DNA of 64,000 nt, taken from positions 229,594-293,593 of the forward strand of contig JAIYAR010000005.1 of assembly GCA_027488985.1 (NCBI GenBank). The letters are read 5' to 3'. This DNA comes from Comamonadaceae bacterium (GTDB taxonomy: Bacteria > Pseudomonadota > Gammaproteobacteria > Burkholderiales > Burkholderiaceae_C). Below the pieces are notes generated by a model. It saw only the letters and a list, made by a program, of their open reading frames with translations. It was not told where the DNA came from and did not search any database. Shown here one piece after another: positions 17,760 to 26,298 of the stretch. The position numbers were made by a program, and so were the translations under genes. Position 1 is the first letter of the stretch. Every line of letters begins with the position of its first letter.

Positions 17760-19319
17760 ATGGTTGAGAAACGTTCATTCGAGATTGCCCGTGAGACCTT
17801 GAAGCAGCTCACAGCAAGAAAACTGGTTCCCACTCCGGCCAATTACCAGTCTGTATATAACGAGATAGCGGGAATTCCTTCAGTACAGCCGTTTCCGGCA
17901 GATTTCCTGCGCGATCTCTCGCAGTCTTTGCCACTGAAGACACCAGGTCAGCAGAAGCAAAAAGGCTTGTTGGACTACGCTATTGATCGCTTGAGCTGGG
18001 ATGGTGTGAAAACCGCATTGGTGGGCTATGGGGCGTTTTCACCCGTAGTGGCGCCAGAGACTGGAACATCGCCGGTGGCGTCGTCTTCTCCTTTGGTACC
18101 GGAGCAGCTGTCTTCCAACCCGCCAGCTTTGACTACTGAATTTTTTGCCCAAGTTGCCCGCTTGATTGAGTATGCGCAACCGGCTCTAGGCACGGACGAT
18201 GAGAGGTTTGTAGAACAAACCGTACTTTTGCTCCAAGCCATGCGCAAGCCTGATGCTGATGCATTTACCGTGAAGACCATGTTGGTGAACTACAGCCATC
18301 GTTTGTCTTTCGCGGCCGAAGATCAGGCGGAAATTCGCAAAGGCCTACTCAAGCTCTTGCATTTGGTGTTCATGAATATTGGTGAACTTAGCCTGGATGA
18401 GCAGTGGCTGAAGGGACAGATGGATGCGCTGATGAGTGTGTCGACTCCGCCGTTAAGTTTGCGTCGATTGGATGAGTTGGAGCGGCTCTTGGGTGATGTG
18501 ATTTTCAAGCAGAAGGACGCAAAATACAAAGCGCTAGAGGCACAAGACGAAATGCAGCGCATGCTGGCTGCGTTTATTGAGCGTCTTGCGCACATGACAC
18601 AGTCGACCGGTACTTTCCAGAGCAAGTTGGAAGAAAGTGCCCGCCTGATTGAGCAGGCCAAGACTATTGCTGACATTGCACCGGTACTGAAGGAAGTAGT
18701 TGGAACCACACGCAACATGGCGCAGGAAAGCCAGCTGTCACGCGAGCAGTTGGGTGCTATGCAGGAGCGTGCCAAACAGACAGAAGCGGAATTGGCCCAA
18801 CTGCACAAGGAACTAGACAGGGTGAGCTTGCAGGCTCGCCATGATGCACTGACAGGTGCTTTGAACCGCAAGGGCTTGGATGAAGCCTTGAATCGGGAAA
18901 TATCGACCATGCGCCGCAATGAAAGCGTACTCAGTGTGGCGTTGCTGGATATTGATAACTTCAAAAAACTTAACGATACCCTGGGACATGCAACCGGCGA
19001 TGTAGCGCTCACCCATCTCGCCACGGTCGCCAGGGAGTGTATGCGGCCCCAGGACACGCTAGCCCGCTATGGTGGCGAAGAATTTGTCATTCTCCTGCCC
19101 GATACGCCTCTGGACAAAGGCATTGAGGCCATGACCCGCTTGCAGCGCGAATTGACCAAACGCTTCTTTTTGGCAGGAACAGAAAAAGTACTGATTACCT
19201 TCAGTGCGGGCGTGGCACAGGTCGCGACGGAGGAAGAACCCGCCGATGCGATTCGCCGGGCGGACCAAGCTATGTATCTGGCAAAACGTGCCGGAAAAAA
19301 CCGTGTTTTGGGCGCCTGA
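17760..19319 (+). CDS. Diguanylate cyclase (GGDEF domain), cytoplasmic
   Basis: The 519-residue protein has a C-terminal GGDEF domain (residues ~350-519) with the active-site variant GGEEF in RYGGEEFVILLPD. The product-inhibition site RPQD lies five residues before it, so c-di-GMP synthesis with feedback control is expected. The first ~230 residues match no domain I recognise. A long helical stretch (~residues 240-350) probably forms a coiled coil. No membrane segment is visible. The gene starts just to the right of the putative origin, divergent from minC. Confidence 0.92.
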   Translation: MVEKRSFEIARETLKQLTARKLVPTPANYQSVYNEIAGIPSVQPFPADFLRDLSQSLPLKTPGQQKQKGLLDYAIDRLSWDGVKTALVGYGAFSPVVAPETGTSPVASSSPLVPEQLSSNPPALTTEFFAQVARLIEYAQPALGTDDERFVEQTVLLLQAMRKPDADAFTVKTMLVNYSHRLSFAAEDQAEIRKGLLKLLHLVFMNIGELSLDEQWLKGQMDALMSVSTPPLSLRRLDELERLLGDVIFKQKDAKYKALEAQDEMQRMLAAFIERLAHMTQSTGTFQSKLEESARLIEQAKTIADIAPVLKEVVGTTRNMAQESQLSREQLGAMQERAKQTEAELAQLHKELDRVSLQARHDALTGALNRKGLDEALNREISTMRRNESVLSVALLDIDNFKKLNDTLGHATGDVALTHLATVARECMRPQDTLARYGGEEFVILLPDTPLDKGIEAMTRLQRELTKRFFLAGTEKVLITFSAGVAQVATEEEPADAIRRADQAMYLAKRAGKNRVLGA

Positions 19320-19328
19320 AGTTGGCCG

Positions 19329-19544
19329 CTATAGCGCTGAACCCAAGAACCACTGGATCACAAACTTGGCGGCAAAGCCAACCATGCCGAATGCCAGTCC
19401 CAGGAAGAGGACAAAGGTTCCGAACTTGCCCGCTTTGGACTCCCAGGCAAGTTGCCCGATGATGAATAGCATGTAGAGCATAAAAGCTCCCACGCCGAAA
19501 GTCAGGCCGAATGCGGCGATCTGTTCTTCAGAGAACCCGAACAT
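19329..19544 (-). CDS. DUF2788 small membrane protein
   Basis: This 71-residue protein has two hydrophobic segments (FGLTFGVGAFMLYMLFIIGQLAW and FGTFVLFLGLAFGMVGFAAKFVIQWF) and the conserved EEQIAAFGLTFGVGAFM opening of DUF2788. Function unknown. Its start overlaps the stop of the DUF2189 gene by one base, so they are probably translated together. Confidence 0.85.
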   Translation of the reverse strand: MFGFSEEQIAAFGLTFGVGAFMLYMLFIIGQLAWESKAGKFGTFVLFLGLAFGMVGFAAKFVIQWFLGSAL

Positions 19545-20386
19545 TACTTGGCTCCGCTACCGGGAGTCAGATTTCCATCCTGAGGGTGGCTATCCAAGTC
19601 AGGCTCTACCAAGTCCCGGTAAGCGTGCCAGCTTGCATGTCCCAACATCGGAATGACAAAAATCAGACCGATCAACAGTGAGGCAAGGCCTAAAAAGGTG
19701 AAGCCCATAATCAGTGCGGCCCACCAGGCCATGACACCCGGGTTCGCAAGAACGACTTGCCAGCTGGCCAACACGGCAGTTTTTACATTGACCTTGCGAT
19801 CCAACAACATAGGCATGGCCACCACGCTGGATGCAAACATGGGTGCTGCCATGAGCGCTCCCATGGCGAGCCAGAGTTCAAAGAGCCATCCGTTCGGCGA
19901 CAAAATGACCAAACGAACAAAGTCTTCCGGTGAATTTACAGGGGCCGGTGCCAGCAAGGTAATCAGGGCAGCGGATGTCAGTACCCAAGTACTTGCCGCA
20001 GCCGCCAGGAGGATGCCGAAACGAAGCATGCACCAATAGTCTTCGCCCCATCGATTGAGACGCTGGTTTTGCCAATTCAACCAGGTTTGGGCAATGACTT
20101 CCCAATCAGCGGGTTCATCCCGATCAATGGCACGGCTCAGGGCGTACAAGCTGGTTGCAAGCACCGGAGCAATAACCAGAAAACCCGTCAAAGCCCCGGC
20201 CAAAAGCCAGAACTTGTGCCGCGCGAATGCAACGATGGCGGCGCCGACAAATGTGAGTACCAAACCGTGGGACAAACTGGCGATGCCGGAGTATTGGATG
20301 TCCCGCCAACCCATGCCAAGCCACACCAGAGGCCGCATAAAGCCGACGGTGCGCACGGAAATGGTTTGTGATGGCATTGGGTTCAT
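19544..20386 (-). CDS. DUF2189 integral membrane protein
   Basis: The 280-residue protein has about six transmembrane helices and the DUF2189 pattern (GWRDIQYSGIASLSHGLVLTFVG, FLVIAPVLATSLYALSR, SWQVVLANPGVMAWWAALIMGFTFLGL). Function unknown. I chose the ATG at 20384-20386; a TTG two codons earlier is possible. No Shine-Dalgarno sequence precedes it, and the start codon is buried in a long inverted repeat (20384-20433). Confidence 0.87.
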   Translation of the reverse strand: MNPMPSQTISVRTVGFMRPLVWLGMGWRDIQYSGIASLSHGLVLTFVGAAIVAFARHKFWLLAGALTGFLVIAPVLATSLYALSRAIDRDEPADWEVIAQTWLNWQNQRLNRWGEDYWCMLRFGILLAAAASTWVLTSAALITLLAPAPVNSPEDFVRLVILSPNGWLFELWLAMGALMAAPMFASSVVAMPMLLDRKVNVKTAVLASWQVVLANPGVMAWWAALIMGFTFLGLASLLIGLIFVIPMLGHASWHAYRDLVEPDLDSHPQDGNLTPGSGAK

Positions 20387-20433
20387 GGTCAAGAGCAGTC
20401 TATGGGAGTCATCCCATAGAGTTCTTGACCATG
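20384..20433 (-). promoter_or_regulatory. Nested long hairpin covering the DUF2189 start codon
   Basis: The outer arms CATGGTCAAGA (20384-20394) and TCTTGACCATG (20423-20433) are exact reverse complements. Inside them CTATGGGA (20400-20407) pairs with TCCCATAG (20412-20419) across a four-base loop. In RNA this gives 19 base pairs with a small internal loop, and the start codon lies in the outer stem. Confidence 0.7.
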
Positions 20434-20471
20434 ATCAAGGGAAAGTCGCGTAGCGATTCCCTCAGCAATCC

Positions 20472-20960
20472 CTAGTGCCTGGACGAGCCACCGTGTTGGC
20501 GGCCTTTCATGCTGGCAGATTCTGTGTCAAACACTTTCTTCTGTTCAGGGGTCAGCGTGGCATAAAAGGTCTTTACGGCTTGCTCCCGTTGTTCCATCTC
20601 GGCATTACGCGCAGCCATGTGCTCGGTACGCAAAGCCTTCATTTTGTCCAAGCGTTCCGGAGTAGGTAACTTGGCCAGTTCTGCGCGGTCCATCGCAGGC
20701 TTGGACTTAGCGGCAGGTGGCTTCATGCTGTTGGTGAATGCAGTCCAATTGGCTTCCTGTGCCGCTGTAATTTTGAGCTTGGCTTTCAGCTCAGCACTGC
20801 GCTTGGCATGCATTTCAGTCATCTTGGCCGGGTCCATGCGGTGCATACCGGGCCGGCCTTCGTACTTGCCGTCTTCGGTGCCATGCTTTTGCGCCATGGC
20901 GGAGAAACCGGCGCCAGCCAGCAGGCTAGCGATGAGCAGTGTTTTGAATACGGGTTTCAT
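20472..20960 (-). CDS. Spy/CpxP-family periplasmic protein (LTxxQ motif)
   Basis: A 162-residue protein with a clear signal peptide (MKPVFKTLLIASLLAGAGFSAMA, mature from about QKHG). A helical, Met- and Lys-rich body carries two LTxxQ-type repeats (LKITAAQEANW and LTPEQKKVF). Spy and CpxP are envelope-stress chaperones, and this protein probably protects periplasmic proteins. It is 85 bases upstream of the DUF2189 gene on the same strand. Confidence 0.85.
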   Translation of the reverse strand: MKPVFKTLLIASLLAGAGFSAMAQKHGTEDGKYEGRPGMHRMDPAKMTEMHAKRSAELKAKLKITAAQEANWTAFTNSMKPPAAKSKPAMDRAELAKLPTPERLDKMKALRTEHMAARNAEMEQREQAVKTFYATLTPEQKKVFDTESASMKGRQHGGSSRH

Positions 20961-21109
20961 ATGTGAGTCCTTTCAGGGGTACCCGGGGGCAGACATTGCT
21001 CACAGGTTGGATGCAAGTGTTACTTTTGCTTGTAACTGCGGTGTGGCCCTGCCTTATCGATTTGTAAAGATGCATGAAAATGCCTGATTAACAAATTGAT
21101 AGGTGTTGT

Positions 21110-22045
21110 GTGTTTAAAAACGTGATCGTCTACCGCTTGGTGTCTCCCTGGTCTGTGACACAGGCCCAGCTCGAGGAAGCATTACTGGCAGAGCACTTTG
21201 TCGAATGCGGCGCCAGCCAGGAAAAGTCGGTGGGCTGGATAGAACCCCGGGGTCAGGCGCATGGCCCGCTTGTCGAAATAGTGGGCGGCCAGTGGATCTT
21301 GCGGCTGATGATGGAAATCAAGTCTGTACCCGGTTCCGTGGTCAAGCGCAAGGTTGAGGAACAGGTTGCCCAGATCGAAGTCAGTACCGGCCGCAAGCCC
21401 GGCAAAAAAGAAGTGCGTGAACTGCGGGATGACGCGCGCCTCGCGCTGCTTCCGATGGCGTTTACCAAACAAGGCAGCGTGGGAGTGTGGATCGATCCCA
21501 AGGCCGGTTGGTTGGTACTGGATGCCGGTAGTCAAAGCAAGGCCGATGAAGTGATGACAGCCTTGGTCAAGGCAGTCCCGGACTTTGCGGTACAGCTGGT
21601 CAACACCCAGATATCGCCCGCGTCTGCCATGGCTGTATGGTTGTCTACTCGGGAATCACCCGCTGATTTTTCTGTCGATCGGGAATGTGAACTGAAAGCT
21701 TCGGACGAGTCCAAAGCCGTAGTGCGCTACACCCGACACCCCTTGGACACGGAAGAGGTCAGCCAACACATTGCACTCGGCAAAATGCCGACGCGCCTGG
21801 CACTGACATGGAATGACAGGGTGTCCTTTGTCTTGACTGAGGCACTCCAGCTCAAGAAAGTCACTTTCCTGGAAAGCGTGTTTGAGGACACAGCCAAGGC
21901 AGCCGGAGATGGCAAGGACGACAACTTTGATGCGGACGTATTGATTTCAACCGGCGAGCTGTCACAGTTGATACCTGATTTGATGGAAGCTTTGGGCGGA
22001 GAGGTTCCTCTAGGGGCCATGCCTGGTACGCCGCCAGCGGCCTAA
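21110..22045 (+). CDS. rdgC: Recombination-associated protein RdgC
   Basis: This 311-residue protein starts with GTG after an AGGTG ribosome-binding site and matches RdgC along its length (MFKNVIVYRL, then KEVRELRDDARLALLPMAF and GWLVLDAGSQSKADEV). RdgC forms a ring around duplex DNA and moderates RecA action at stalled forks. The length is normal for the family. Confidence 0.95.
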   Translation: MFKNVIVYRLVSPWSVTQAQLEEALLAEHFVECGASQEKSVGWIEPRGQAHGPLVEIVGGQWILRLMMEIKSVPGSVVKRKVEEQVAQIEVSTGRKPGKKEVRELRDDARLALLPMAFTKQGSVGVWIDPKAGWLVLDAGSQSKADEVMTALVKAVPDFAVQLVNTQISPASAMAVWLSTRESPADFSVDRECELKASDESKAVVRYTRHPLDTEEVSQHIALGKMPTRLALTWNDRVSFVLTEALQLKKVTFLESVFEDTAKAAGDGKDDNFDADVLISTGELSQLIPDLMEALGGEVPLGAMPGTPPAA

Positions 22046-22131
22046 AGCCGGAAGCAGCCAAAGGTTTTTACAAGCCGCAGGCCAATTCGTCATGCGATTT
22101 GGATACGCTGGTTTTTTTTAAGGGAGTCACC

Positions 22132-23022
22132 ATGTCGCGCAAAACTGCTCAGGATTTCGATCAAGAACTGCTCATCCTTTTTGATGCTTACGTGCACGGC
22201 ATCGTGGATCGTCGTGGCTTTCTCGAGAAAGCCCAGAAGTTTGCGGTGGGCGGATTGACAGCGGCAGGCTTGCTGGCGGCCCTGAGCCCCGACTTTGCTT
22301 CTGCTCAACAGGTCCCCAAAGATGACAAGCGCATCCTGGCGAACATGGTTGAACTCCCTTCACCGGCCGGTTACGGCACGGTCAAAGGTTACCTGGTCCG
22401 GCCTGCAGGTGTAACAGGCAAGTTGCCTGCCATCCTGGTAGTCCATGAAAACCGCGGCTTGAACCCTCATATCGAAGACATAGCACGCCGGCTGGCCCTG
22501 GAAGGTTATCTGGTGTTTGCACCGGACGCACTCGCGCCGTTGGGCGGTTACCCGGGCGATGAAGATAAAGCACGCAGCCTCTTTGCAACGTTGGATCAGA
22601 AAAAAACAGCGGAGGACTTTGCTGCTTCTGCACAGTGGCTGCAGGCACACCCGGACTCGCGTGGCAAGCTGGGCGTGGTGGGCTTCTGCTATGGCGGAGG
22701 GGTGGCTCATGCATTGTCGGTGCGGCTACCGGGCTTGGCGGCGGCAGTACCTTTTTACGGCAACCACCCTCCTGTAGAAGACGCCGCCAAAGTGAAAGCG
22801 CCCCTGTTGATCCACTTTGCTGCTGTCGACGAGCGAATCAATGCGGCCTGGCCTGCATATGAAACTGCGCTGAAGGTAGCTGGTGTGCGTTACACCGCGC
22901 ACCAGTACGCTGGCACGCAGCATGGCTTCAATAACGACACCACACCCCGGTTTGATGCAGCGGCAGCCAAGTTGGCTTGGGAACGCACTTTGGCGTTCTT
23001 CAGCCAGCATGTAAAGAGCTAG
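22132..23022 (+). CDS. Dienelactone-hydrolase-family protein with Tat-type signal
   Basis: The 296-residue alpha/beta hydrolase has the nucleophile Cys in VGFCYGGGVAH, the Asp near FAAVDERINAAW and the His in GTQHGFNN. The N-terminal DRRGFLEKAQKFAVGGLTAA followed by FASAQQ looks like a twin-arginine signal, so the enzyme may be exported. I chose the ATG at 22132 because AAGGGAG lies 6 bases upstream. The substrate is unknown; no aromatic catabolic genes are adjacent. Confidence 0.88.
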   Translation: MSRKTAQDFDQELLILFDAYVHGIVDRRGFLEKAQKFAVGGLTAAGLLAALSPDFASAQQVPKDDKRILANMVELPSPAGYGTVKGYLVRPAGVTGKLPAILVVHENRGLNPHIEDIARRLALEGYLVFAPDALAPLGGYPGDEDKARSLFATLDQKKTAEDFAASAQWLQAHPDSRGKLGVVGFCYGGGVAHALSVRLPGLAAAVPFYGNHPPVEDAAKVKAPLLIHFAAVDERINAAWPAYETALKVAGVRYTAHQYAGTQHGFNNDTTPRFDAAAAKLAWERTLAFFSQHVKS

Positions 23023-23025
23023 GGT

Positions 23026-23574
23026 TTAGTCACGGTGTTTGCCATGGCCGCGGCCTTTGCCGTTGTGCCCATGGTGGTGCCCGTAATGCGGGTTATGGCG
23101 CTCATCGCCTCGGTTAAAACTCTGCGCTTGGTATCCGCGCTTGCCATGGCCGTGGCTTGTGTATGCATGTTGCTCAGAATGTTGAGTCATGCTTCGTGCA
23201 ATCCCGGTGCCGGCAGCGCCACCAACACCGGCGCCAACGATGGCACCTGTTTTCCCTGCGACCGATTGGCCCACCGCAGCGCCTGCAGCACCGCCTACTG
23301 CCCCACCGATCATGGCTCCTCCTTGTTGTCGCCCCTGGGTAGTAACGGCTGCGCCTGCAGCCCCTCCCAAAGCGCCACCAATGACGGCTCCGTGTTTACC
23401 GCCTACGCTTTGGCCTACTACCGCACCTGCTGCGGCCCCAGCCCCGCCACCCAACAGGGGTGTCCAGTCATCTGCGTGGGCATGTCCGGCTAACAAGGCA
23501 GCTGCCACAAGCAGAGAGCCCTTTAGCCAAGATGTAGACCGAGAGAATGGAGATTGAACAGACGTTGTGAACAT
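23026..23574 (-). CDS. Exported glycine-zipper protein
   Basis: From the ATG at 23574 the product is about 182 residues: a signal peptide (WLKGSLLVAAALLAGHAHA), then three glycine-zipper repeats (GGGAGAAAGAVVGQSVGGKHGAVIG and two relatives, residues ~40-120), then a basic His/Gly-rich tail. Such proteins insert in or associate with the outer membrane. An upstream in-frame ATG at 23628 would add 18 residues. It converges with the dienelactone hydrolase. Function unknown. Confidence 0.75.
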   Translation of the reverse strand: MFTTSVQSPFSRSTSWLKGSLLVAAALLAGHAHADDWTPLLGGGAGAAAGAVVGQSVGGKHGAVIGGALGGAAGAAVTTQGRQQGGAMIGGAVGGAAGAAVGQSVAGKTGAIVGAGVGGAAGTGIARSMTQHSEQHAYTSHGHGKRGYQAQSFNRGDERHNPHYGHHHGHNGKGRGHGKHRD

Positions 23575-23723
23575 GCTTTGAGGGGACGAGGCCCGTGCCG
23601 CCAAAAGTGACGGCTTATGCACATCCAACGGCCAGTAAACCTTCAGGATGACTCCGATTACAAGCCTTTACACCTGAGGCGATTTGCTTACAGGCGCTTC
23701 AAGATCGCACGGCGCGCAATGAT

Positions 23724-23915
23724 TTATTTTTTTGTGGGGCAAGTGCTAAAACCGAAGACAGCATACGACGGGCACCATCCGAAGACGCCCGTGACGATGG
23801 GGGCAATGCCTATCCACCCCCAGAGGCCGATGATGTCGGTGACCGCAAGACCCACCAATACGGCGCCCAGCCAGATACGGATCAGTCGTTCCCAGTTGCC
23901 GATGTTGGTGCGCAT
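23724..23915 (-). CDS. DUF2892 (YgaP-like transmembrane) small protein, copy 1
   Basis: A 63-residue membrane protein: MRTNIGNWERLIRIWLGAVLVGLA followed by a second hydrophobic segment and the ending GWCPSYAVFGFSTC. This is the two-helix domain found fused to rhodanese in YgaP. It is a tandem paralogue of the protein at 23998-24189, including the two conserved cysteines near the C-terminus. Confidence 0.88.
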   Translation of the reverse strand: MRTNIGNWERLIRIWLGAVLVGLAVTDIIGLWGWIGIAPIVTGVFGWCPSYAVFGFSTCPTKK

Positions 23916-23997
23916 GCTGTGCTCCAGAAGCTATGAAAAGCTTGATTGGAGCGGGGGCCGCTGCAGCCGTCTGTGCTGCGGCCCACACAGGCGCAGC

Positions 23998-24189
23998 CTA
24001 GTTTTTGACGGCGCAGGTGCTGAAGCCAAAGATGGCATAAGGTGGGCACCAACCCATCAGGCCGGTAGCCAAGGGCACCGCACCCAGCCAACCCCACCAG
24101 CCCACGGTGCCGGTTGCGGCCAAGCCGACCAGAACGGCGCCAGCGCCAATACGGATGATGCGGTCGATGCCGCCGACATTTGCTTTCAT
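23998..24189 (-). CDS. DUF2892 (YgaP-like transmembrane) small protein, copy 2
   Basis: This 63-residue two-helix membrane protein (MKANVGGIDRIIRIGAGAVLVGLAA...GWCPPYAIFGFSTC) is the upstream member of the tandem pair. A Crp/Fnr-type dyad lies 57 bases upstream of its start, and a Crp/Fnr regulator gene follows on the same strand. This suggests control by redox, oxygen or nitric oxide. Confidence 0.88.
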   Translation of the reverse strand: MKANVGGIDRIIRIGAGAVLVGLAATGTVGWWGWLGAVPLATGLMGWCPPYAIFGFSTCAVKN

Positions 24190-24245
24190 GGAATCACTCC
24201 TTGGTTGTGTTGAAGTGATTGGACGCCTCAGCCATATGAAAGTAT

Positions 24246-24259
24246 GTGACTTAGGTCAC
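24246..24259. promoter_or_regulatory. Crp/Fnr-type operator upstream of the DUF2892 pair
   Basis: GTGACTTAGGTCAC is a perfect GTGAC-N4-GTCAC dyad between the DUF2892 genes and the Crp/Fnr gene. Its 12-base core TGACTTAGGTCA recurs as its reverse complement at 36624-36635. Confidence 0.6.
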
Positions 24260-24282
24260 GCAGCCTCTGTTCAGCAGCGAGC

Positions 24283-24924
24283 TCAGCCCCCGCCGGCCAG
24301 TGCACGCAAGGCCGGGCTGTTGAGGATGTGAATGTGCTCCCGCCCCAGCGTGAGCCAGCCCTCCCGCTCAAAGCGGCGCAGTAGACGCGTCACCATCTCG
24401 CGCACCGTGCCCAGCTCGTCGGCCAGGGTCTGGTGCGAAAGGTGCAAATCCTGGCCGCGCCCCAATAGGGCGTTGGCGAGCCGCTGGTCCAGCTTCTGGA
24501 AGGCGACCGCATCCACCAGGCTGGTCAGCTCGGCCATGCGCTCGGCAAACAGGCCCAGCACCAGATTGCGGAAGGCGGGCACGCCCAGCCACTCTTCAAA
24601 TTGCGCAGGCGGAATTATCATGAGCGTGCAGGCTTGGGTGCTTACTCCTTGCGCGCCCAAGGGAAGCCCGCGAAACAGGCTGGCGCTGCTGACCAGGCAC
24701 AGCTCGCCCGGGCGAACCCGGTACAGCTCCAGGCTGCGCCCGTCCTCTGCATGGCAGGCCACTTGCACCTCTCCCGCGAGCACCAGTGGAAAGCCTTGGC
24801 AGGGCGCGCCTTGCGCAAACAGTTGCGTACCGGCCGGTACCGATACAGCTTGGGCTTGCAGCGCGGCCAGCGCTGGGCCCAGCGGTTCCAGGGTGGGATA
24901 CAGGGTGAGCAGGTCGGTGTGCAT
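24283..24924 (-). CDS. Crp/Fnr-family transcriptional regulator
   Basis: The 213-residue protein has an N-terminal cyclic-nucleotide-type beta barrel (residues ~25-110) and a C-terminal winged helix with LSHQTLADELGTVREMVTRLLRRFEREGWL as recognition region. It lacks the N-terminal cysteine cluster of Fnr, so it is not an obvious Fe-S sensor. Its nearest targets are probably the DUF2892 genes through the dyad at 24246. Confidence 0.9.
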   Translation of the reverse strand: MHTDLLTLYPTLEPLGPALAALQAQAVSVPAGTQLFAQGAPCQGFPLVLAGEVQVACHAEDGRSLELYRVRPGELCLVSSASLFRGLPLGAQGVSTQACTLMIIPPAQFEEWLGVPAFRNLVLGLFAERMAELTSLVDAVAFQKLDQRLANALLGRGQDLHLSHQTLADELGTVREMVTRLLRRFEREGWLTLGREHIHILNSPALRALAGGG

Positions 24925-24947
24925 GGTTAGGCATCATATCGGCCTCC

Positions 24948-24992
24948 AGCGCTTATGGAATATGCGCGAGCAGCTACTGTTTTGATAGTGCT
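24948..24992 (+). repeat. Comamonadaceae-type intergenic repeat, copy 2
   Basis: It begins AGCGCTTATGGAATATGCGC and ends in the variant hairpin GCTACTGTTTTGATAGTGC. The stop codon of the GT51 gene (TAG on the minus strand, 24976-24974) lies inside it. Confidence 0.85.
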
Positions 24993-26269
24993 GTAGAGCC
25001 GCTGATACCGGAATTCACTGGCCCCATCGCTGCCAGCTCGTTCAGCAGCCGGGCGCGTTCAGCCCGGGGTAGCGGCCGCAAGCCCGCCGCCACCCACTGC
25101 GCACGCTCCAGGTTGATGCTGCCACGTGCCTTCCAGCGCTGGGCTTCCAGGGCGGGGTTGTGCAGCATGGCTGCCAACCAGACGGCTTGGGCGGCAGTGA
25201 GTTGGTCGGCGCGTTTGCCAAAGTAGGTGTGGCCCGCGGCTTGCGCGCCGCACACGGTGGAGCCCCAGGGTGCGTGGCTCAGGTAGAGCTGCAGAATGCG
25301 GGCCTTGCCAAGAGTCTGTTCCATCTCCACTGCGTAGAGCAGTTCGCGCAGCTTGCGTACAGGGGAGCGTTCACCGCCTGTGACCAGCAGCTTGGCCACT
25401 TGCTGCGAAAGCGTGCTCGCCCCCCGTAGCGTGGCTTCTTCGGCTTGGTTGCTGCGTAAGGCTTTGCTCATCTCAATCAGGTCGTAGCCGGGGTGTTCAT
25501 AGAAGCGTTGGTCTTCGGCAGCCAGCACGGCGCGGGCCAGCAAGCTGTCGTTGCGCACATGGGCTCGTGCCATAACGGCGGGCAGGCCCCGGTTGCATTG
25601 GCTTTGTGCTTGCGCCCAGGCTGCGGTGCCCAGGCCGCTGACGGCCATGCCGTTCAGCCGTGGCTGGACGTTAAGCTTTTTACTGGGCAGCTCCAGAGTG
25701 GCTTTGAGGGAAAACGTACCGTCGATCTGCGCAGTGGCAACTTCGGGGATGGCGCTGGCGAACAGGGCGTAGCCATTGGCCACGGGGGTACTGGGCACAT
25801 CAATGTGCAGCGTGATGCCAGTGGGGCGCATCGTGCCGTGCCAGGTGGCGGTGACGGCACCGCTCTGCAGCGTGCCGCGCAGCTCGGTGGCGTTGCGGCG
25901 CACGGTCATTCGTGCCTCTTGCAGGCGGATCGGTTCACCGCCCCAGCTGCTGCTGCGTAGCGTGCAGGGCTGGCAGTGCAGCTGGAGTTGCTGGCTGGCC
26001 TCGTCCCACGCCAGCCGCACTTGGCCCAAGCGTGTGGGCAGGATGTGGCCGTGCAGCTGCCTTGCAATCCACGGGGTGCTGCCCCATTGCACCAAGGCAG
26101 CCACACCCACGTCCATCTTCAGCGGGCCCACGCGCAGTGTGGTTGCCCAGTCGCCCGGTGCCGGGCGTACGATGGCCCGCGCCGTAAACAACAAGGCACT
26201 CAGGCCCAGCATGGCCAGCACCGCAGTAATAACCAAAACCCGGGCCGTAGCCCACAGCAGTTTGCGCAC
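24974..26269 (-). CDS. Monofunctional GT51 peptidoglycan glycosyltransferase with extra periplasmic domain
   Basis: A 431-residue protein: one N-terminal membrane anchor (residues ~8-30), a ~180-residue periplasmic region rich in beta structure, then the GT51 domain. The domain carries the catalytic Glu in AAEDQRFYEHPGYD and the family stretches RGASTLSQQVAKLL and YFGKRADQLTAAQAVWLAA. No transpeptidase domain follows. Such enzymes polymerise lipid II into glycan strands, and the added N-terminal region is unlike plain MtgA. It is the last gene of the exosortase operon, 29 bases after the EpsI-like gene. Confidence 0.87.
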   Translation of the reverse strand: MRKLLWATARVLVITAVLAMLGLSALLFTARAIVRPAPGDWATTLRVGPLKMDVGVAALVQWGSTPWIARQLHGHILPTRLGQVRLAWDEASQQLQLHCQPCTLRSSSWGGEPIRLQEARMTVRRNATELRGTLQSGAVTATWHGTMRPTGITLHIDVPSTPVANGYALFASAIPEVATAQIDGTFSLKATLELPSKKLNVQPRLNGMAVSGLGTAAWAQAQSQCNRGLPAVMARAHVRNDSLLARAVLAAEDQRFYEHPGYDLIEMSKALRSNQAEEATLRGASTLSQQVAKLLVTGGERSPVRKLRELLYAVEMEQTLGKARILQLYLSHAPWGSTVCGAQAAGHTYFGKRADQLTAAQAVWLAAMLHNPALEAQRWKARGSINLERAQWVAAGLRPLPRAERARLLNELAAMGPVNSGISGSTALSKQ

Positions 26270-26298
26270 AACATCATCCTTGCTAAATCACCAGAGGG

